The translations under genes were made by a program, and so were the position numbers. 64,000 bases of DNA from Adlercreutzia equolifaciens (GTDB lineage Bacteria; Actinomycetota; Coriobacteriia; Coriobacteriales; Eggerthellaceae): positions 62,001 to 126,000 of the forward strand of contig NZ_JARFIK010000002.1 of assembly GCF_029076695.1 (NCBI RefSeq), in the 5' to 3' direction. Positions 16,116 through 24,477 of the stretch are shown here, one piece after another; within the stretch, counting starts at the first letter, position 1, and the number at the start of each line of letters is the position of its first letter. The notes below the pieces were generated by a model. It had not been told where the DNA came from, made no database searches, and saw nothing but the letters and a program-made list of their open reading frames with translations.

Positions 16116-18058
16116 TGCAGGCCTCGTTGCTGGTACAAGCCGTGATCCGCGAAGCCCAGGTTGCGGTAGTAGTCGCGGGTGCCCACGGCGCTGATGACGT
16201 TGAGAGCGTCATAGCCGGCATCCGCTGCCTGACGGCAGGCCTCCTCGACCAGGGCGCGTCCAAGACCTAAGTGCTGGGTGCCCTCGCTGGTTTGGTGCAG
16301 AGCGGCCACCTTGCCGTAGATGTGCACCTCGCGAATCATGGCTTCTCCCGGCTGAGCGGGAAGGAAGGCGCCCTCGATAGCGGAGAGGTTCATTGTTGGA
16401 AGCGAGAGCCGCAAAAAGCCGGCGATGCGGCCTTCCGGTGTGACCCACTGCAGGAAGCGCTCCTCGCTGACGGTGGTGCGATAGGGCACGGTCTCCAGGG
16501 TCAGGCTGGCGGCATCGGCGCCGTCGACGGCAATTTCGCGATGGCGGATTTCCTGCACCGACGCATTTTCGGCTTCCAGGTGCCCCTCGACAATCTGACG
16601 CAAGTTGGTTTTCTTGTTGCCCACCAAGATATCCGTGGCGGAGATATCGCGAATCATACGGGAGATGCGGGTATAGGGCGGCGTGGCCTCCACGTCGGCC
16701 GCCAGGACGGCTACTAGCTCTTCCTCGCTGTAGGGACGCCATGTGCCGGCCTCGTAGGCCTCGGTTAGCTGGGCACTGGCCACCAGGGCGCAGGGATAGA
16801 GCTTCACCTCGTCGGGAAGAAAAGCCGGATCCGTGATCAGGCGACGGTAGTCGGCCACGTCGGCTTCCGGAGTGGCGCCCAGCAAGTTCGCCATGAAGTG
16901 CACGTGACTTTTGAACCCGAAGAGGCGCAGCAGCGCCAGCGCCTCCGCAATACGCTCATCGTCGATGGCGCGCCCGTTGGCGGTCAGACGCTGATTGTCC
17001 AGGCTTTGGATGCCCAGCTGCACCTTGGTGCAGCCAAGGGCGCGCATTTCCTGGCAGCTTTCTACGGTGATGAGGTCGGGGCGCGTTTCCACCACGAGGC
17101 CTACGACGCGCTTACCTGCGGTCTCGTTGGCGCGATGCAGCCGCTCGATGGCGGCGGAGGAGATGGGCGTTGGCGCGCCTTCGAGGGAAAGAGCGTCGTG
17201 GCCGGTGCGTTCGGCTGCTGGGCGCGGAGTGCTCTCCAGGGCGAGAGCCTCGGCGTCGAGGGCCGTTGCTGGACGCGGGGCAGCCCCATCGCTCCGTCCC
17301 TCGATGGCTTCGGCTACGACCCGATGAGCGTCGCTCTCGTACACGAGGGGCCACGCCTGGTTGTACGTAAGCTCGCCGGCATCGATGCGCTTCTGCACGG
17401 GTGCCACAGTGGCGGCCAGATCGTCACGTTCGCGAGGGAGAGCCAGGGCCTCATAGAAAGCACGCCGCTTCTCGGCCTCGCGGGCTCGCTCGTCGTCGTT
17501 CGCATTGAGCGCGCGGAACAGTTCGCCGATGAACCAGCGCTGGTAGGCGGGGGAGTAGTCGCTCCAGGTGCCTCCCAGAACGATAAGCTCCACCTTGTCG
17601 GTGACATGCCCCATGTCCGTGAGCGCGCGCAGTCGCGCCGCCACCTGCAAAAAGGGGTCGAACCAGCAGCGCTCGGCCCGTTGGCAGGCCGGCTCGTCGG
17701 CCAGATAGCTTTTGGGCATACGGATGTCGTTGGGGCAGTAGATACACTGGCTGGAGCAGCGCCAGGGCTTGGTGATAACCGTGATGGTGGCCACCCCCGA
17801 GGCGGTTCGCCGGGGCTTTGCCTGCAAGAGGCGCACTACGGCTCGATCGGTGGCCTCGTCGACGTTCCATGCAGCCCAGTGCTCGGGCTCATTCGCCCGC
17901 ACCGCCAGGTAGTAGGGCAGGAGTCGACGCTTCGCCACGCGACGCGTGCCGTCATGGGCCGCGCGGTTATGGCGGCGCACCAGCTTATCCAGCCACACGG
18001 CGTCCACGGGCGTGCCCGCCCGCACGGCGTCGATTATTTCCCGAAGTGCATCTTCCAT
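16112..18058 (-). CDS. elp3: Elp3: tRNA uridine-34 carboxymethyl synthase (radical SAM/GNAT)
   Basis: 648 residues. The radical-SAM motif WRCSSQCIYCP (Cys101, 105, 108) and VGLVVETRPD, TKVQLGIQSLDNQ and SHVHFMANLLG identify Elp3. The last 150 residues form the GNAT acetyl-CoA domain (EVHIYGKVAAL, HLGLGRALVEEACR). Elp3 alone can install the 5-carboxymethyl group on wobble uridine in bacteria and archaea. A segment between about residues 250 and 310 is Ala/Glu-rich and probably lineage-specific. ATG 18058 is chosen: TATAAT stands only 6 bases before it (18070-18065), so the message may be leaderless. The upstream in-frame ATG at 18094 precedes this -10 box. Confidence 0.92.
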   Translation of the reverse strand: MEDALREIIDAVRAGTPVDAVWLDKLVRRHNRAAHDGTRRVAKRRLLPYYLAVRANEPEHWAAWNVDEATDRAVVRLLQAKPRRTASGVATITVITKPWRCSSQCIYCPNDIRMPKSYLADEPACQRAERCWFDPFLQVAARLRALTDMGHVTDKVELIVLGGTWSDYSPAYQRWFIGELFRALNANDDERAREAEKRRAFYEALALPRERDDLAATVAPVQKRIDAGELTYNQAWPLVYESDAHRVVAEAIEGRSDGAAPRPATALDAEALALESTPRPAAERTGHDALSLEGAPTPISSAAIERLHRANETAGKRVVGLVVETRPDLITVESCQEMRALGCTKVQLGIQSLDNQRLTANGRAIDDERIAEALALLRLFGFKSHVHFMANLLGATPEADVADYRRLITDPAFLPDEVKLYPCALVASAQLTEAYEAGTWRPYSEEELVAVLAADVEATPPYTRISRMIRDISATDILVGNKKTNLRQIVEGHLEAENASVQEIRHREIAVDGADAASLTLETVPYRTTVSEERFLQWVTPEGRIAGFLRLSLPTMNLSAIEGAFLPAQPGEAMIREVHIYGKVAALHQTSEGTQHLGLGRALVEEACRQAADAGYDALNVISAVGTRDYYRNLGFADHGLYQQRGLQ

Positions 18059-18064
18059 GGGCCC

Positions 18065-18070
18065 ATTATA
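18065..18070 (-). promoter_or_regulatory. TATAAT box giving a probable leaderless elp3 transcript
   Basis: A perfect -10 hexamer on the minus strand with 6 bases (GGGCCC) to the ATG at 18058. Transcription would begin at or near the A of the start codon; no ribosome-binding site is present. Leaderless mRNAs are common in Actinobacteria. No convincing -35 was found. Confidence 0.55.
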
Positions 18071-18075
18071 AGCGC

Positions 18076-18109
18076 GGCGCCCCCTCGAACGCACGGTCGA
18101 AGGGGCGCC
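18076..18109 (-). terminator. Hairpin between thrH and elp3
   Basis: GGCGCCCC (18076-18083) pairs with GGGGCGCC (18102-18109), with an inner TCGA/TCGA pair. It follows the thrH stop on the minus strand and precedes the elp3 -10 box. No T-run; a terminator role is probable from position. Confidence 0.5.
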
Positions 18110-18141
18110 ATCGGTGTTGGCGGAGGGTGCTGCACCGGCTC

Positions 18142-18741
18142 CTACAGAACCGCCTCGATAGCGCTGAAGAGCTCGTCGTAGGTTTCGTAGGCCGGTACGT
18201 CGGGGTACTCGGCCTTGATGGCGTCGGTGGAGCGGAACAGGAAGCCGGCCTTCGAGTTCAGGATCATGCCTAGATCGTTGTGGGAGTCGCCCGCGGCGAT
18301 GGTATCCATGCCGCAGCTTTGCAGGGCGTTGACCGTGGTGAGCTTCGTCTGCGGGCAGCGCATACGGTAGTCGGTGATGGTGCCGTCGGCGTCCACCACC
18401 AGCTCGTTGCAGAGCAGCGTGGGCCAGCCAAGCTTCTCCATAAGCGGCTTGGCGAACTGTTCGAAGGTATCGGAGATGATGATGACCTGGGTGGTGGCGC
18501 GCAGCTTGTCCAGGAAGGCTCGGGCCCCCTCCATGGGATCGATGGTGGCGATGACCTTCTGCACGTCGGGCAGTCCCAGGCCGTGCTCGCGCAGAATGTT
18601 CAGGCGGTAGGCCATGAGCTTGTCGTAATCGGGTTCGTCGCGGGTGGTGCGCTTCAGCTCGGGGATGCCGGCGGCTTCAGCGAAGGCAATCCAGATTTCG
18701 GGAACCAGCACGCCCTCGAGGTCCAGGCAAACAACATTCAT
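18142..18741 (-). CDS. thrH: ThrH: phosphoserine phosphatase/homoserine phosphotransferase
   Basis: 199 residues, HAD superfamily. The opening NVVCLDLEGVLVPEIWIAF, the TRDEPDYDKLM segment, VIIISDTFEQF and IAAGDSHNDLGM follow Pseudomonas ThrH closely, including the DLEG nucleophile loop in place of the usual DxDGT. ThrH dephosphorylates phosphoserine and can transfer the phosphate to homoserine, linking serine and threonine synthesis. ATG 18741 has AAGGAG 8 bases upstream; a longer in-frame extension is not supported. Single gene. Confidence 0.9.
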   Translation of the reverse strand: MNVVCLDLEGVLVPEIWIAFAEAAGIPELKRTTRDEPDYDKLMAYRLNILREHGLGLPDVQKVIATIDPMEGARAFLDKLRATTQVIIISDTFEQFAKPLMEKLGWPTLLCNELVVDADGTITDYRMRCPQTKLTTVNALQSCGMDTIAAGDSHNDLGMILNSKAGFLFRSTDAIKAEYPDVPAYETYDELFSAIEAVL

Positions 18742-18985
18742 GGGATCTGCTCCTTTGTGCGGCGGGGGCGCGGAACCGAGAAGAACTGGCGAGCCGCCCG
18801 CTAGGGGATTCTTCTGGCCCAGCGTATCCCAACTTTCCCAACGGGTGGGCAACGAAGAGGGAGGGTGGCACCCCCAACACCGCAAGTGGATTACCATGAT
18901 CGATAACATCAGCAATAGGTTATCAACGGCCGCCGAGCGCACCGACGGTTTCGTTGGCTTCCGCAAGAAAGAGAAAGGGACTGCC

Positions 18986-19159
18986 ATGGTTGATATTTTG
19001 ACGGTCATCGTCTTTCTCTGTTGGGCGGTAGCAGGCGTGTGCGGGTTCGCGGCCCTGGTATGCGTGTACCTGAAAAAGCCGCTGCGTCCCGTGCTGGTGG
19101 TGTTCAGCATCAGCGTTCTGATTTCCTTTGTGGCGATGCTGTTTCTGCCGCGCCTTTAG
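18986..19159 (+). CDS. Small two-helix membrane protein
   Basis: 57 residues. Two hydrophobic helices (about 3-27 and 36-54) are separated by a short basic loop (YLKKPLRP). The ATG follows GAGAAAGGGA. I do not recognise a family. It stands alone between thrH (divergent) and the TIM-barrel gene, and its coding likelihood rests on the clean helix-loop-helix pattern and the ribosome site. Confidence 0.5.
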   Translation: MVDILTVIVFLCWAVAGVCGFAALVCVYLKKPLRPVLVVFSISVLISFVAMLFLPRL

Positions 19160-19213
19160 CGCGGTCGCCCTTATACTAGGCGGATCCAAAAAAGAAGGGA
19201 GGCCCGAGGCCCT

Positions 19214-19882
19214 ATGATCGAGCGCGCCGATGGCATTTTAAGTGACATTAACGCTCCGGCCGAGCTGCCGGTGCCCAGCGTTATCCAGCAAGCCCCGGGC
19301 ATCATGTTCCAGGGTCGTTTGGTGAAGTCGCTGGTGTTCTCGACGGACCTGGCCATTATCTGCCACTGCGACGCCGACGCCGTGCTGGCGGTGTATCCCT
19401 TCATGTGCCAACCGGCCATCACCCAGGCTTTGGTGGCGGCCTCCCAGCGCCCCGTTATCAACGGCGTGGGCGGCTCTATTACCCAGGGCGAGCGCTGCGT
19501 CACCCTGGCCCTGCACTCCGAGATGCAGGGCGTGGCCGGCGTGGTGGTGAACGCGGGCATTCCCGTGGACACCGTGCACGATTTGGCCGCCCACGTGAAT
19601 GTGCCCGTCGTGGTGACGGTGTATCGTGCCGATGATCAGGCGCGTGCCCAAATTGAGGCCGGGGTGGACATGGTGAACGTGGCGGCGGGGCGTCGCACGG
19701 CCGCCGTTGTGGCTCAGCTCCATGAGCAGTACCCGCATCTGCCTATCATTGCCACGGGCGGTCCTACGGACGCTTCCATTCTCGAGACGCTGCAGGCCGG
19801 AGCCAGTGCCATCAGTTGGACGCCGCCCACGGCACAAGAGCTGGAGCGCAAGGTTATGGAGCGGGTGCGCGGAGCGGAGTAG
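19214..19882 (+). CDS. TIM-barrel phosphate-binding protein of unknown function
   Basis: 222 residues. Repeated beta/alpha units, with GIPVDTVHDLAAHVNVPVVV, VDMVNVAAGR and a C-terminal IIATGGPTDASILETLQAG, resemble the phosphate-binding half of TIM-barrel enzymes such as NanE, TrpC or GlpP-like proteins. No catalytic residues could be assigned. A TTATACTAGG -10-like element stands at 19170-19180, about 35 bases upstream, and the ATG is preceded by AAGAAGGGAGG. Encoded as a single gene, convergent with ppx. Confidence 0.6.
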   Translation: MIERADGILSDINAPAELPVPSVIQQAPGIMFQGRLVKSLVFSTDLAIICHCDADAVLAVYPFMCQPAITQALVAASQRPVINGVGGSITQGERCVTLALHSEMQGVAGVVVNAGIPVDTVHDLAAHVNVPVVVTVYRADDQARAQIEAGVDMVNVAAGRRTAAVVAQLHEQYPHLPIIATGGPTDASILETLQAGASAISWTPPTAQELERKVMERVRGAE

Positions 19883-19917
19883 AGGCGCAGCGCCCCGGCG
19901 ATGGGTGGCCACGGCCC

Positions 19918-20829
19918 CTATTTCAGCATATGAGCGACAAGATAGCCTTCGCGAATGCCGTGCTTGCAGACGGTCAGATCTTCAGCGTTCAAGCTGTCCA
20001 TAAGGGTGCGCACCATGACCATGCCCGGCACCAGAGTGTGCACGCGGTCGGGGCATGCCTTCACGGCACTGTGGGCGAACAAAGACGGTTCCGCGCCAAA
20101 GAGCTCGAAGAGGTTCTGCAGGTTCTGCCGAGTAATCAGAGGGGGTTTGCCGCCAATGCCCAGCGCTTGGGCCTGCATCTTGGCCACGGCGCGCACTGAG
20201 CCGCCGATGCCGAACAGATGGGGCGTGCGGTAGGCGGGAAGATCCTCCACGTCGCTCAATTGCGTTTGCAGCGCCTGCTCGATGGCGGCGCATTCGGCGG
20301 CGGTAGGAAGCACTAGGGAGACGAACTGGGCATAGGAGGAGACGCTGCCCTGGGGCAGGCTGATGCCGTCGGTGTCGCCGGTGGCGTTCAGCACGGTTAG
20401 CTCGGTGGACCCGCCTCCGATATCGATGAGGGTGCCGCTATTCAGCGGGTGGCCCAAGGTGGCGCCCACGAAGCCGAGGTGAGCCTCTTCGCGAGCGGAA
20501 AGCAGGTTGATGGGGTAATCGATGGCCTGCTCGAGAGCGGCGACGGCTTCGCTGGAGTTGACGCAGTTGCGCAGGACGGCCGTGGCGAAGATATCGATGC
20601 GCTCGCAGCGCAACGTGCGGGCGGTTTTCAGTTGGGAGGTCAGAATGCTTTCGGCTCGTCGGATGCCTTCGGGAGTGAATTCGCCTTCGATGACGTAGGC
20701 GGCCAGCCCCGCCATTTTCTTCTCGTCCACCACGGTGCGGAAGCGGGGAGAGGTGGTGTTTTCCTTAACGTCGTAGACCACCAGGCGCACCGAGTTTGAT
20801 CCCAGGTCGATAACGCCGAAACGGGCCAT
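19918..20829 (-). CDS. ppx: Ppx/GppA exopolyphosphatase-family protein
   Basis: 303 residues of the ASKHA fold: FGVIDLGSNSVRLVVYDV at the N-terminus (phosphate-1 loop), INLLSAREEAHLGF, LIDIGGGSTEL (phosphate-2) and HLFGIGGSVRAVAK. This matches Ppx/GppA, which trims polyphosphate or converts pppGpp to ppGpp. The length equals the catalytic core only; the C-terminal HD-like domains of the long E. coli Ppx are absent. ATG start follows AGGAGTG. Single gene. Confidence 0.9.
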   Translation of the reverse strand: MARFGVIDLGSNSVRLVVYDVKENTTSPRFRTVVDEKKMAGLAAYVIEGEFTPEGIRRAESILTSQLKTARTLRCERIDIFATAVLRNCVNSSEAVAALEQAIDYPINLLSAREEAHLGFVGATLGHPLNSGTLIDIGGGSTELTVLNATGDTDGISLPQGSVSSYAQFVSLVLPTAAECAAIEQALQTQLSDVEDLPAYRTPHLFGIGGSVRAVAKMQAQALGIGGKPPLITRQNLQNLFELFGAEPSLFAHSAVKACPDRVHTLVPGMVMVRTLMDSLNAEDLTVCKHGIREGYLVAHMLK

Positions 20830-20911
20830 GGGAACACTCCTTTCTCGAACCGCCTTCAGGGACGGCCCCCAGTGTGCCCCATGGCCCGGAATAGTTCAAG
20901 CAGCGGATTGC

Positions 20912-21691
20912 CTAGTCGGCTACGACGACGCGATAGTGGGCGTTGTCGCCGCAGCAGGTTTGCAGAATAATCGACTCGCCGTACGTGGTGACGCGGGCTT
21001 GGATGTCTTCCCAATAGGTGGAGTCCGGCACAATGAACTCGTCTACGACGTGGTAGGTGCGCATGTTGCCATCGTCGTCGCAGACGGTGACGGGGTCGCC
21101 GTTTTTCAGGGACATGACGCAGGTGAAGGGGCCCGGGTTATGGCCGATGAAGTATCCCCAGGTGCCATCGGTGGTGCTGTCCGATCCCATCCACAGGCCG
21201 GCACCGGTGGCCGGAGCCGAGGCGGTTTTGTACGAGGGGACGTAGGACATCTCGGTGCCGTTGACGTCGATGGTGTCGGCCTCCATGACCGTGGGCACCT
21301 GCTTCTCGACGGTGTCGGCCTCAATGTCCTTCTCGCTTTCGAGATCGGTAACGCCGTACTTTTCCTGGACCGCGTCTTTGGCTACCTGGAGGGCCGAGGC
21401 GGTGCCGATGGTGGTGCCCACGGTGCTGGCGCCGTCATTGGCCTCGGCCTCGATGGCGGCAAGGGCGTCGTTGCGCGACTGCTCGAGTTGGGCGGCCATG
21501 GAATCCGCCTCCTTCTCGTCCTGGTAGACAATGGTGACCGCTACTTGCTTGGTGATGGAGGTGTCCTGGGCCTGCTCGGGTGCGGGCGCGTCGGTGGGCA
21601 GCGGCGTGTCGGCAGCGAAGGCAAGACCGGCGGCGAGGCAGAGGGCGCCGGCGCTGGCGATAAGAGCGGCGAATGCCTTAGGTGCTTTCAT
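20912..21691 (-). CDS. Secreted sortase-like protein
   Basis: 259 residues with a signal peptide (about 1-27). After a Glu-rich, possibly coiled spacer (residues 30-140) comes a sortase-like barrel: GYFIGHNPGPF (catalytic His), TYHVVDEFIV, ESIILQTCCG (catalytic Cys) and the final YRVVVAD (catalytic Arg). All three sortase residues appear present. There is no N- or C-terminal membrane anchor beyond the signal, and no pilin or LPxTG substrate gene is near, so a soluble or wall-held transpeptidase is suggested. ATG 21691 follows AGGAAGAAG. Confidence 0.72.
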   Translation of the reverse strand: MKAPKAFAALIASAGALCLAAGLAFAADTPLPTDAPAPEQAQDTSITKQVAVTIVYQDEKEADSMAAQLEQSRNDALAAIEAEANDGASTVGTTIGTASALQVAKDAVQEKYGVTDLESEKDIEADTVEKQVPTVMEADTIDVNGTEMSYVPSYKTASAPATGAGLWMGSDSTTDGTWGYFIGHNPGPFTCVMSLKNGDPVTVCDDDGNMRTYHVVDEFIVPDSTYWEDIQARVTTYGESIILQTCCGDNAHYRVVVAD

Positions 21692-22170
21692 GATCTTCTT
21701 CCTTTCCCAAGCACCCTCGACCGGCGGCCGGGGGAAGCCCGGTTGTGCCCGACCCTGAGCGGGGTGCCGGGGATCGGGGCAATCCCTTTCACGCTGTATC
21801 TTAGAGCGGGAATGTCATAAATAGCTTCTGAACTGGTGCTTGTTTGATTCGCGTATGGGCTTCATCACCGAGACGCAAGAAAGTCGCCGTTTCGTGAGAT
21901 TGCTGTTGTCGCGTCGTCAGTTCTGTTGACGCTGCGCAAACAAGATCGGGCACGGAAGAGTGGCAGCTGGGAGATGCCGAAGGTGTAAAGGAACCGTGGT
22001 ATGTGGCACTATTTCGGGAAACGTTCCTGGATAAGGGCGGCGTTATGCCTATAATGGCACCACGACTATGTTTGCCGAACAGAGTCGCGCGCTGCGGGCG
22101 CCGTTGCCCGGGCGCACTCCCACCAAATGAGCCTTAAACGCAGGACAGACGAACAAGAGGTTGATTATCC
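21692..22170. promoter_or_regulatory. Divergent intergenic region with a TATAAT promoter
   Basis: 479 bp between the sortase-like gene (minus) and the tail-anchored protein gene (plus). It holds TATAAT at 22050-22055, a good -10 for the plus-strand pair, giving a leader of about 110 bases. A GC-rich hairpin-prone stretch lies at 21720-21770. I see no gene, tRNA or repeat in the remainder. Confidence 0.5.
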
Positions 22171-23037
22171 ATGGGAATGAACGACGACGACCGCTATGAC
22201 GGAGTTGTGCCGGGCGCTCCGGAGGGTCAGGCTCCCGAGGCCCCCCGCGGTGCGCGGCCGGGCTCGCGCGGCAAGATAACCACCCGTCCCTCTCGCGAGA
22301 GCATTCTGCAATCCTACGCCTCTCAAGATGAAATGCGCGCCCGCAACGCGCGTATGTACTCGCAGGCGGCTTCCCAGTCCTATGCGGCCAGCGCCGCCCA
22401 GCGCGACGCCGACCGTCGTGCGCGCCAAGAGGCCCTTGCCGCCCAGCAGCGCGAGCAGGAAGCCCTGCGCGCCGCGCGCGAGGCCCAGCGTCCCCGTCCG
22501 GTGTCGGGGGCCGCTTCCGGCGCTCCTCAGCGCCGCACCCGCGTGGTGCCTCCGCTGTCCTCGCAGGAAAGCTACGACCTCACCCGTTCGTCTCAGGAAA
22601 GCTACGAGCGCGCTCGCGCCTCTCGCGATGCCCTGTCGGAAGAGCGCCGTGGCCGAGCGCTCAACCGCGAGGTCATTGACGGGCGCGGCAGTATTGATTC
22701 GCGCACGTTCAATGAGAGCCATCAAATTTCGGGTTATTCCCGCGACGAGCGCGATCGCCCCGATCCCATGCTCGACACGGTCAACAGCCGTACCAACTGG
22801 CGCTCGCGGGCCGGTCAGGGCTTCGAGGCGTCGCCGGATGCTCCGGCTCATGGGCTGCCTTTGCGCCCGCGGGATATGCGCGGCGCTGGCGTGGGCTTTT
22901 CCGGCGGCGTCATGAGCGGTCGCGCCGATTACACCGCCTCTTCTGGCCGTGGAGCAGGCATTCCGCTCTTCCTGAAGATCAGCATCCCCATCATTGTTAT
23001 CCTGTTGATAGTCATTGTTGTGTTGCTTGTTCTTTAG
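22171..23037 (+). CDS. Low-complexity protein with C-terminal membrane anchor
   Basis: 288 residues. Most of the chain is Ala/Arg/Gln/Ser-rich and probably disordered or coiled (residues 50-100), with the repeat SSQESYDLTR / SSQESYERAR around residue 130. The only hydrophobic segment is the last 25 residues (LFLKISIPIIVILLIVIVVL), so it looks tail-anchored with the bulk in the cytoplasm. The gene ends 10 bases before the CapA-like gene. I do not recognise the family. Its charge and layout would fit a division- or envelope-related scaffold, but that is a guess. Confidence 0.7.
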   Translation: MGMNDDDRYDGVVPGAPEGQAPEAPRGARPGSRGKITTRPSRESILQSYASQDEMRARNARMYSQAASQSYAASAAQRDADRRARQEALAAQQREQEALRAAREAQRPRPVSGAASGAPQRRTRVVPPLSSQESYDLTRSSQESYERARASRDALSEERRGRALNREVIDGRGSIDSRTFNESHQISGYSRDERDRPDPMLDTVNSRTNWRSRAGQGFEASPDAPAHGLPLRPRDMRGAGVGFSGGVMSGRADYTASSGRGAGIPLFLKISIPIIVILLIVIVVLLVL

Positions 23038-23047
23038 AAAGGCCCCC

Positions 23048-24199
23048 ATGTACGTCAAGCCCGTCTGTCCGCTCCCGGTCAAAGTTCTCATCGTTGCCAT
23101 CATTGTCGTCGAGCTGGTTGCTGTCGGTTTTCTGGTCTCCTCCAAAGCCGCAGCGGCCTCGGGAGCCTCGGAGGCCCCCGCCGAGACGACGGTGGAGCAG
23201 CCTCAGACGCAAGCCGCTTCTGAGCCGGCAGACAAAAGCGCTCCTGCCGCCGACGAGGCCGAGGAGAAGCCGGTGACCTTGACGGTCACCTTCGCGGGCG
23301 ACTGCACCTTGGGCACCGACGAGAACTTCGATGCCTCGCGCAACTTCACGGCGCGCTGGGAGGCTGAGAACGAGGACCCGGCGTACTTCCTGAAGAACGT
23401 GGCCGATCTGTTCGGTGCCGACGATCTGACCGTGGTGAACATGGAGGGTACCCTCACCGACAGCACCGAGCGCGCCGACAAGCAGTTCGCTTTCAAAGGC
23501 CCAGCTGAATACGCAAAAATTCTCAGCTCGGCCAGCGTCGAGACGGCCTCTGTGGCCAACAACCATTCGGCCGACTACGGTCAGCAAAGCCTTGACGACA
23601 CCATCGAGGCTCTGGATGCCGAGGGCATTGAGTCCTTCGGCTACGACCGCATTTGCTACCGCGACGTGAAGGGCGTGAAGGTGGCGCTCATCGGTGCGGC
23701 CTTCCCCGAAGACAGCGACGACAACCGCAAGCAGATGACCGACAACATTGCGAAGGCGCGCGAAGAAGGTGCCCAGCTGGTGCTGGTCTATGTGCACTGG
23801 GGCATCGAGCGCGAGTACACGCCCACTCAGGACCAGATCGACATGGGTCACGCGGCCATCGATGCGGGCGCCGACTTGGTGGTGGGTGGCCACCCCCACG
23901 TTATTCAGGGCTACGAGGTATACCAGGGCCGCTACATTGTCTACAGCCTGGGCAACTTCTGCTTCGGCGGCAACTCGAACCCCGAGGACAAGGACTGCAT
24001 GATCTTCCAGCAAACCTTCACCGTCACCGGTGACGAGGTGGCGAAGAACGACGACGTGGACTTCATCGCCTGTTCGGTGTCAAGCGAAAGCGATCGCAAC
24101 ACCTATCAGCCCACCTTGGCCGAGGGCGACGAGAAAGCGCGCATCGAGAAGAAGATCCAGGATTCCACCGACGAGATCGCGGAAATGGTGGCGGCGTAG
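23048..24199 (+). CDS. CapA/PgsA-family exported metallophosphatase-like protein
   Basis: 383 residues. An N-terminal membrane helix (about 10-32) and an Ala/Glu-rich linker lead to the PGA_cap domain: TVTFAGDCTLGTDENF, VVNMEGTLTD, SVANNHSADYG, VYVHWGIEREY, VVGGHPHVIQG and IVYSLGNFCFGG. These are the metal-binding and structural motifs of CapA-type proteins of the calcineurin-like fold, needed for poly-gamma-glutamate export in Bacillus but widespread without it. No capB/capC ligase genes are adjacent. Start ATG 23048 was chosen over an upstream in-frame ATG inside the previous gene. Confidence 0.85.
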   Translation: MYVKPVCPLPVKVLIVAIIVVELVAVGFLVSSKAAAASGASEAPAETTVEQPQTQAASEPADKSAPAADEAEEKPVTLTVTFAGDCTLGTDENFDASRNFTARWEAENEDPAYFLKNVADLFGADDLTVVNMEGTLTDSTERADKQFAFKGPAEYAKILSSASVETASVANNHSADYGQQSLDDTIEALDAEGIESFGYDRICYRDVKGVKVALIGAAFPEDSDDNRKQMTDNIAKAREEGAQLVLVYVHWGIEREYTPTQDQIDMGHAAIDAGADLVVGGHPHVIQGYEVYQGRYIVYSLGNFCFGGNSNPEDKDCMIFQQTFTVTGDEVAKNDDVDFIACSVSSESDRNTYQPTLAEGDEKARIEKKIQDSTDEIAEMVAA

Positions 24200-24240
24200 G
24201 GCTGCTGAGCCAGCTGGCGGCATAACGCCACCTGACCGGT

Positions 24241-24434
24241 CCCGCGCCCGGAGGGTTCCGCAGCGGAGACTTCGCGCTGATCCCGCTGCGAACGCGGCAA
24301 AAGAAACAGAGAAGATGATGCCCATAAGTCGGTACTATCCCCGCATCGGTGCTGGCGAAGTGGAATCTGTTTCTTACCAGCCGCGTTCTCCGCGGGGCGC
24401 TCAGACACCGCTGCAGAACCCTCCGGGCGCGGGG
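24241..24434. repeat. Long imperfect inverted repeat (about 70-bp arms)
   Basis: The left arm (24241-24310) begins CCCGCGCCCGGAGGGTTCCG and ends AAGAAACAGA; the right arm (24366-24434) begins TCTGTTTCTT and ends with the complement CCTCCGGGCGCGGGG. Most positions between pair, around a centre of about 55 bases. The element lies between convergent capA-like and fabH genes and contains no gene. It could be a MITE-like remnant or a very strong transcript-end structure. Confidence 0.7.
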
Positions 24435-24477
24435 CCTACGGGTGCAGGCGGCGCGTGGGGCTGTGGGTTGAAGCGTA

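Noticed and set aside
21811-21840. Third copy of the ECF-type promoter before the sortase-like gene
   Set aside because: TGACATT occurs on the minus strand, but no TCGTATTA stands at the required 11-base spacing.
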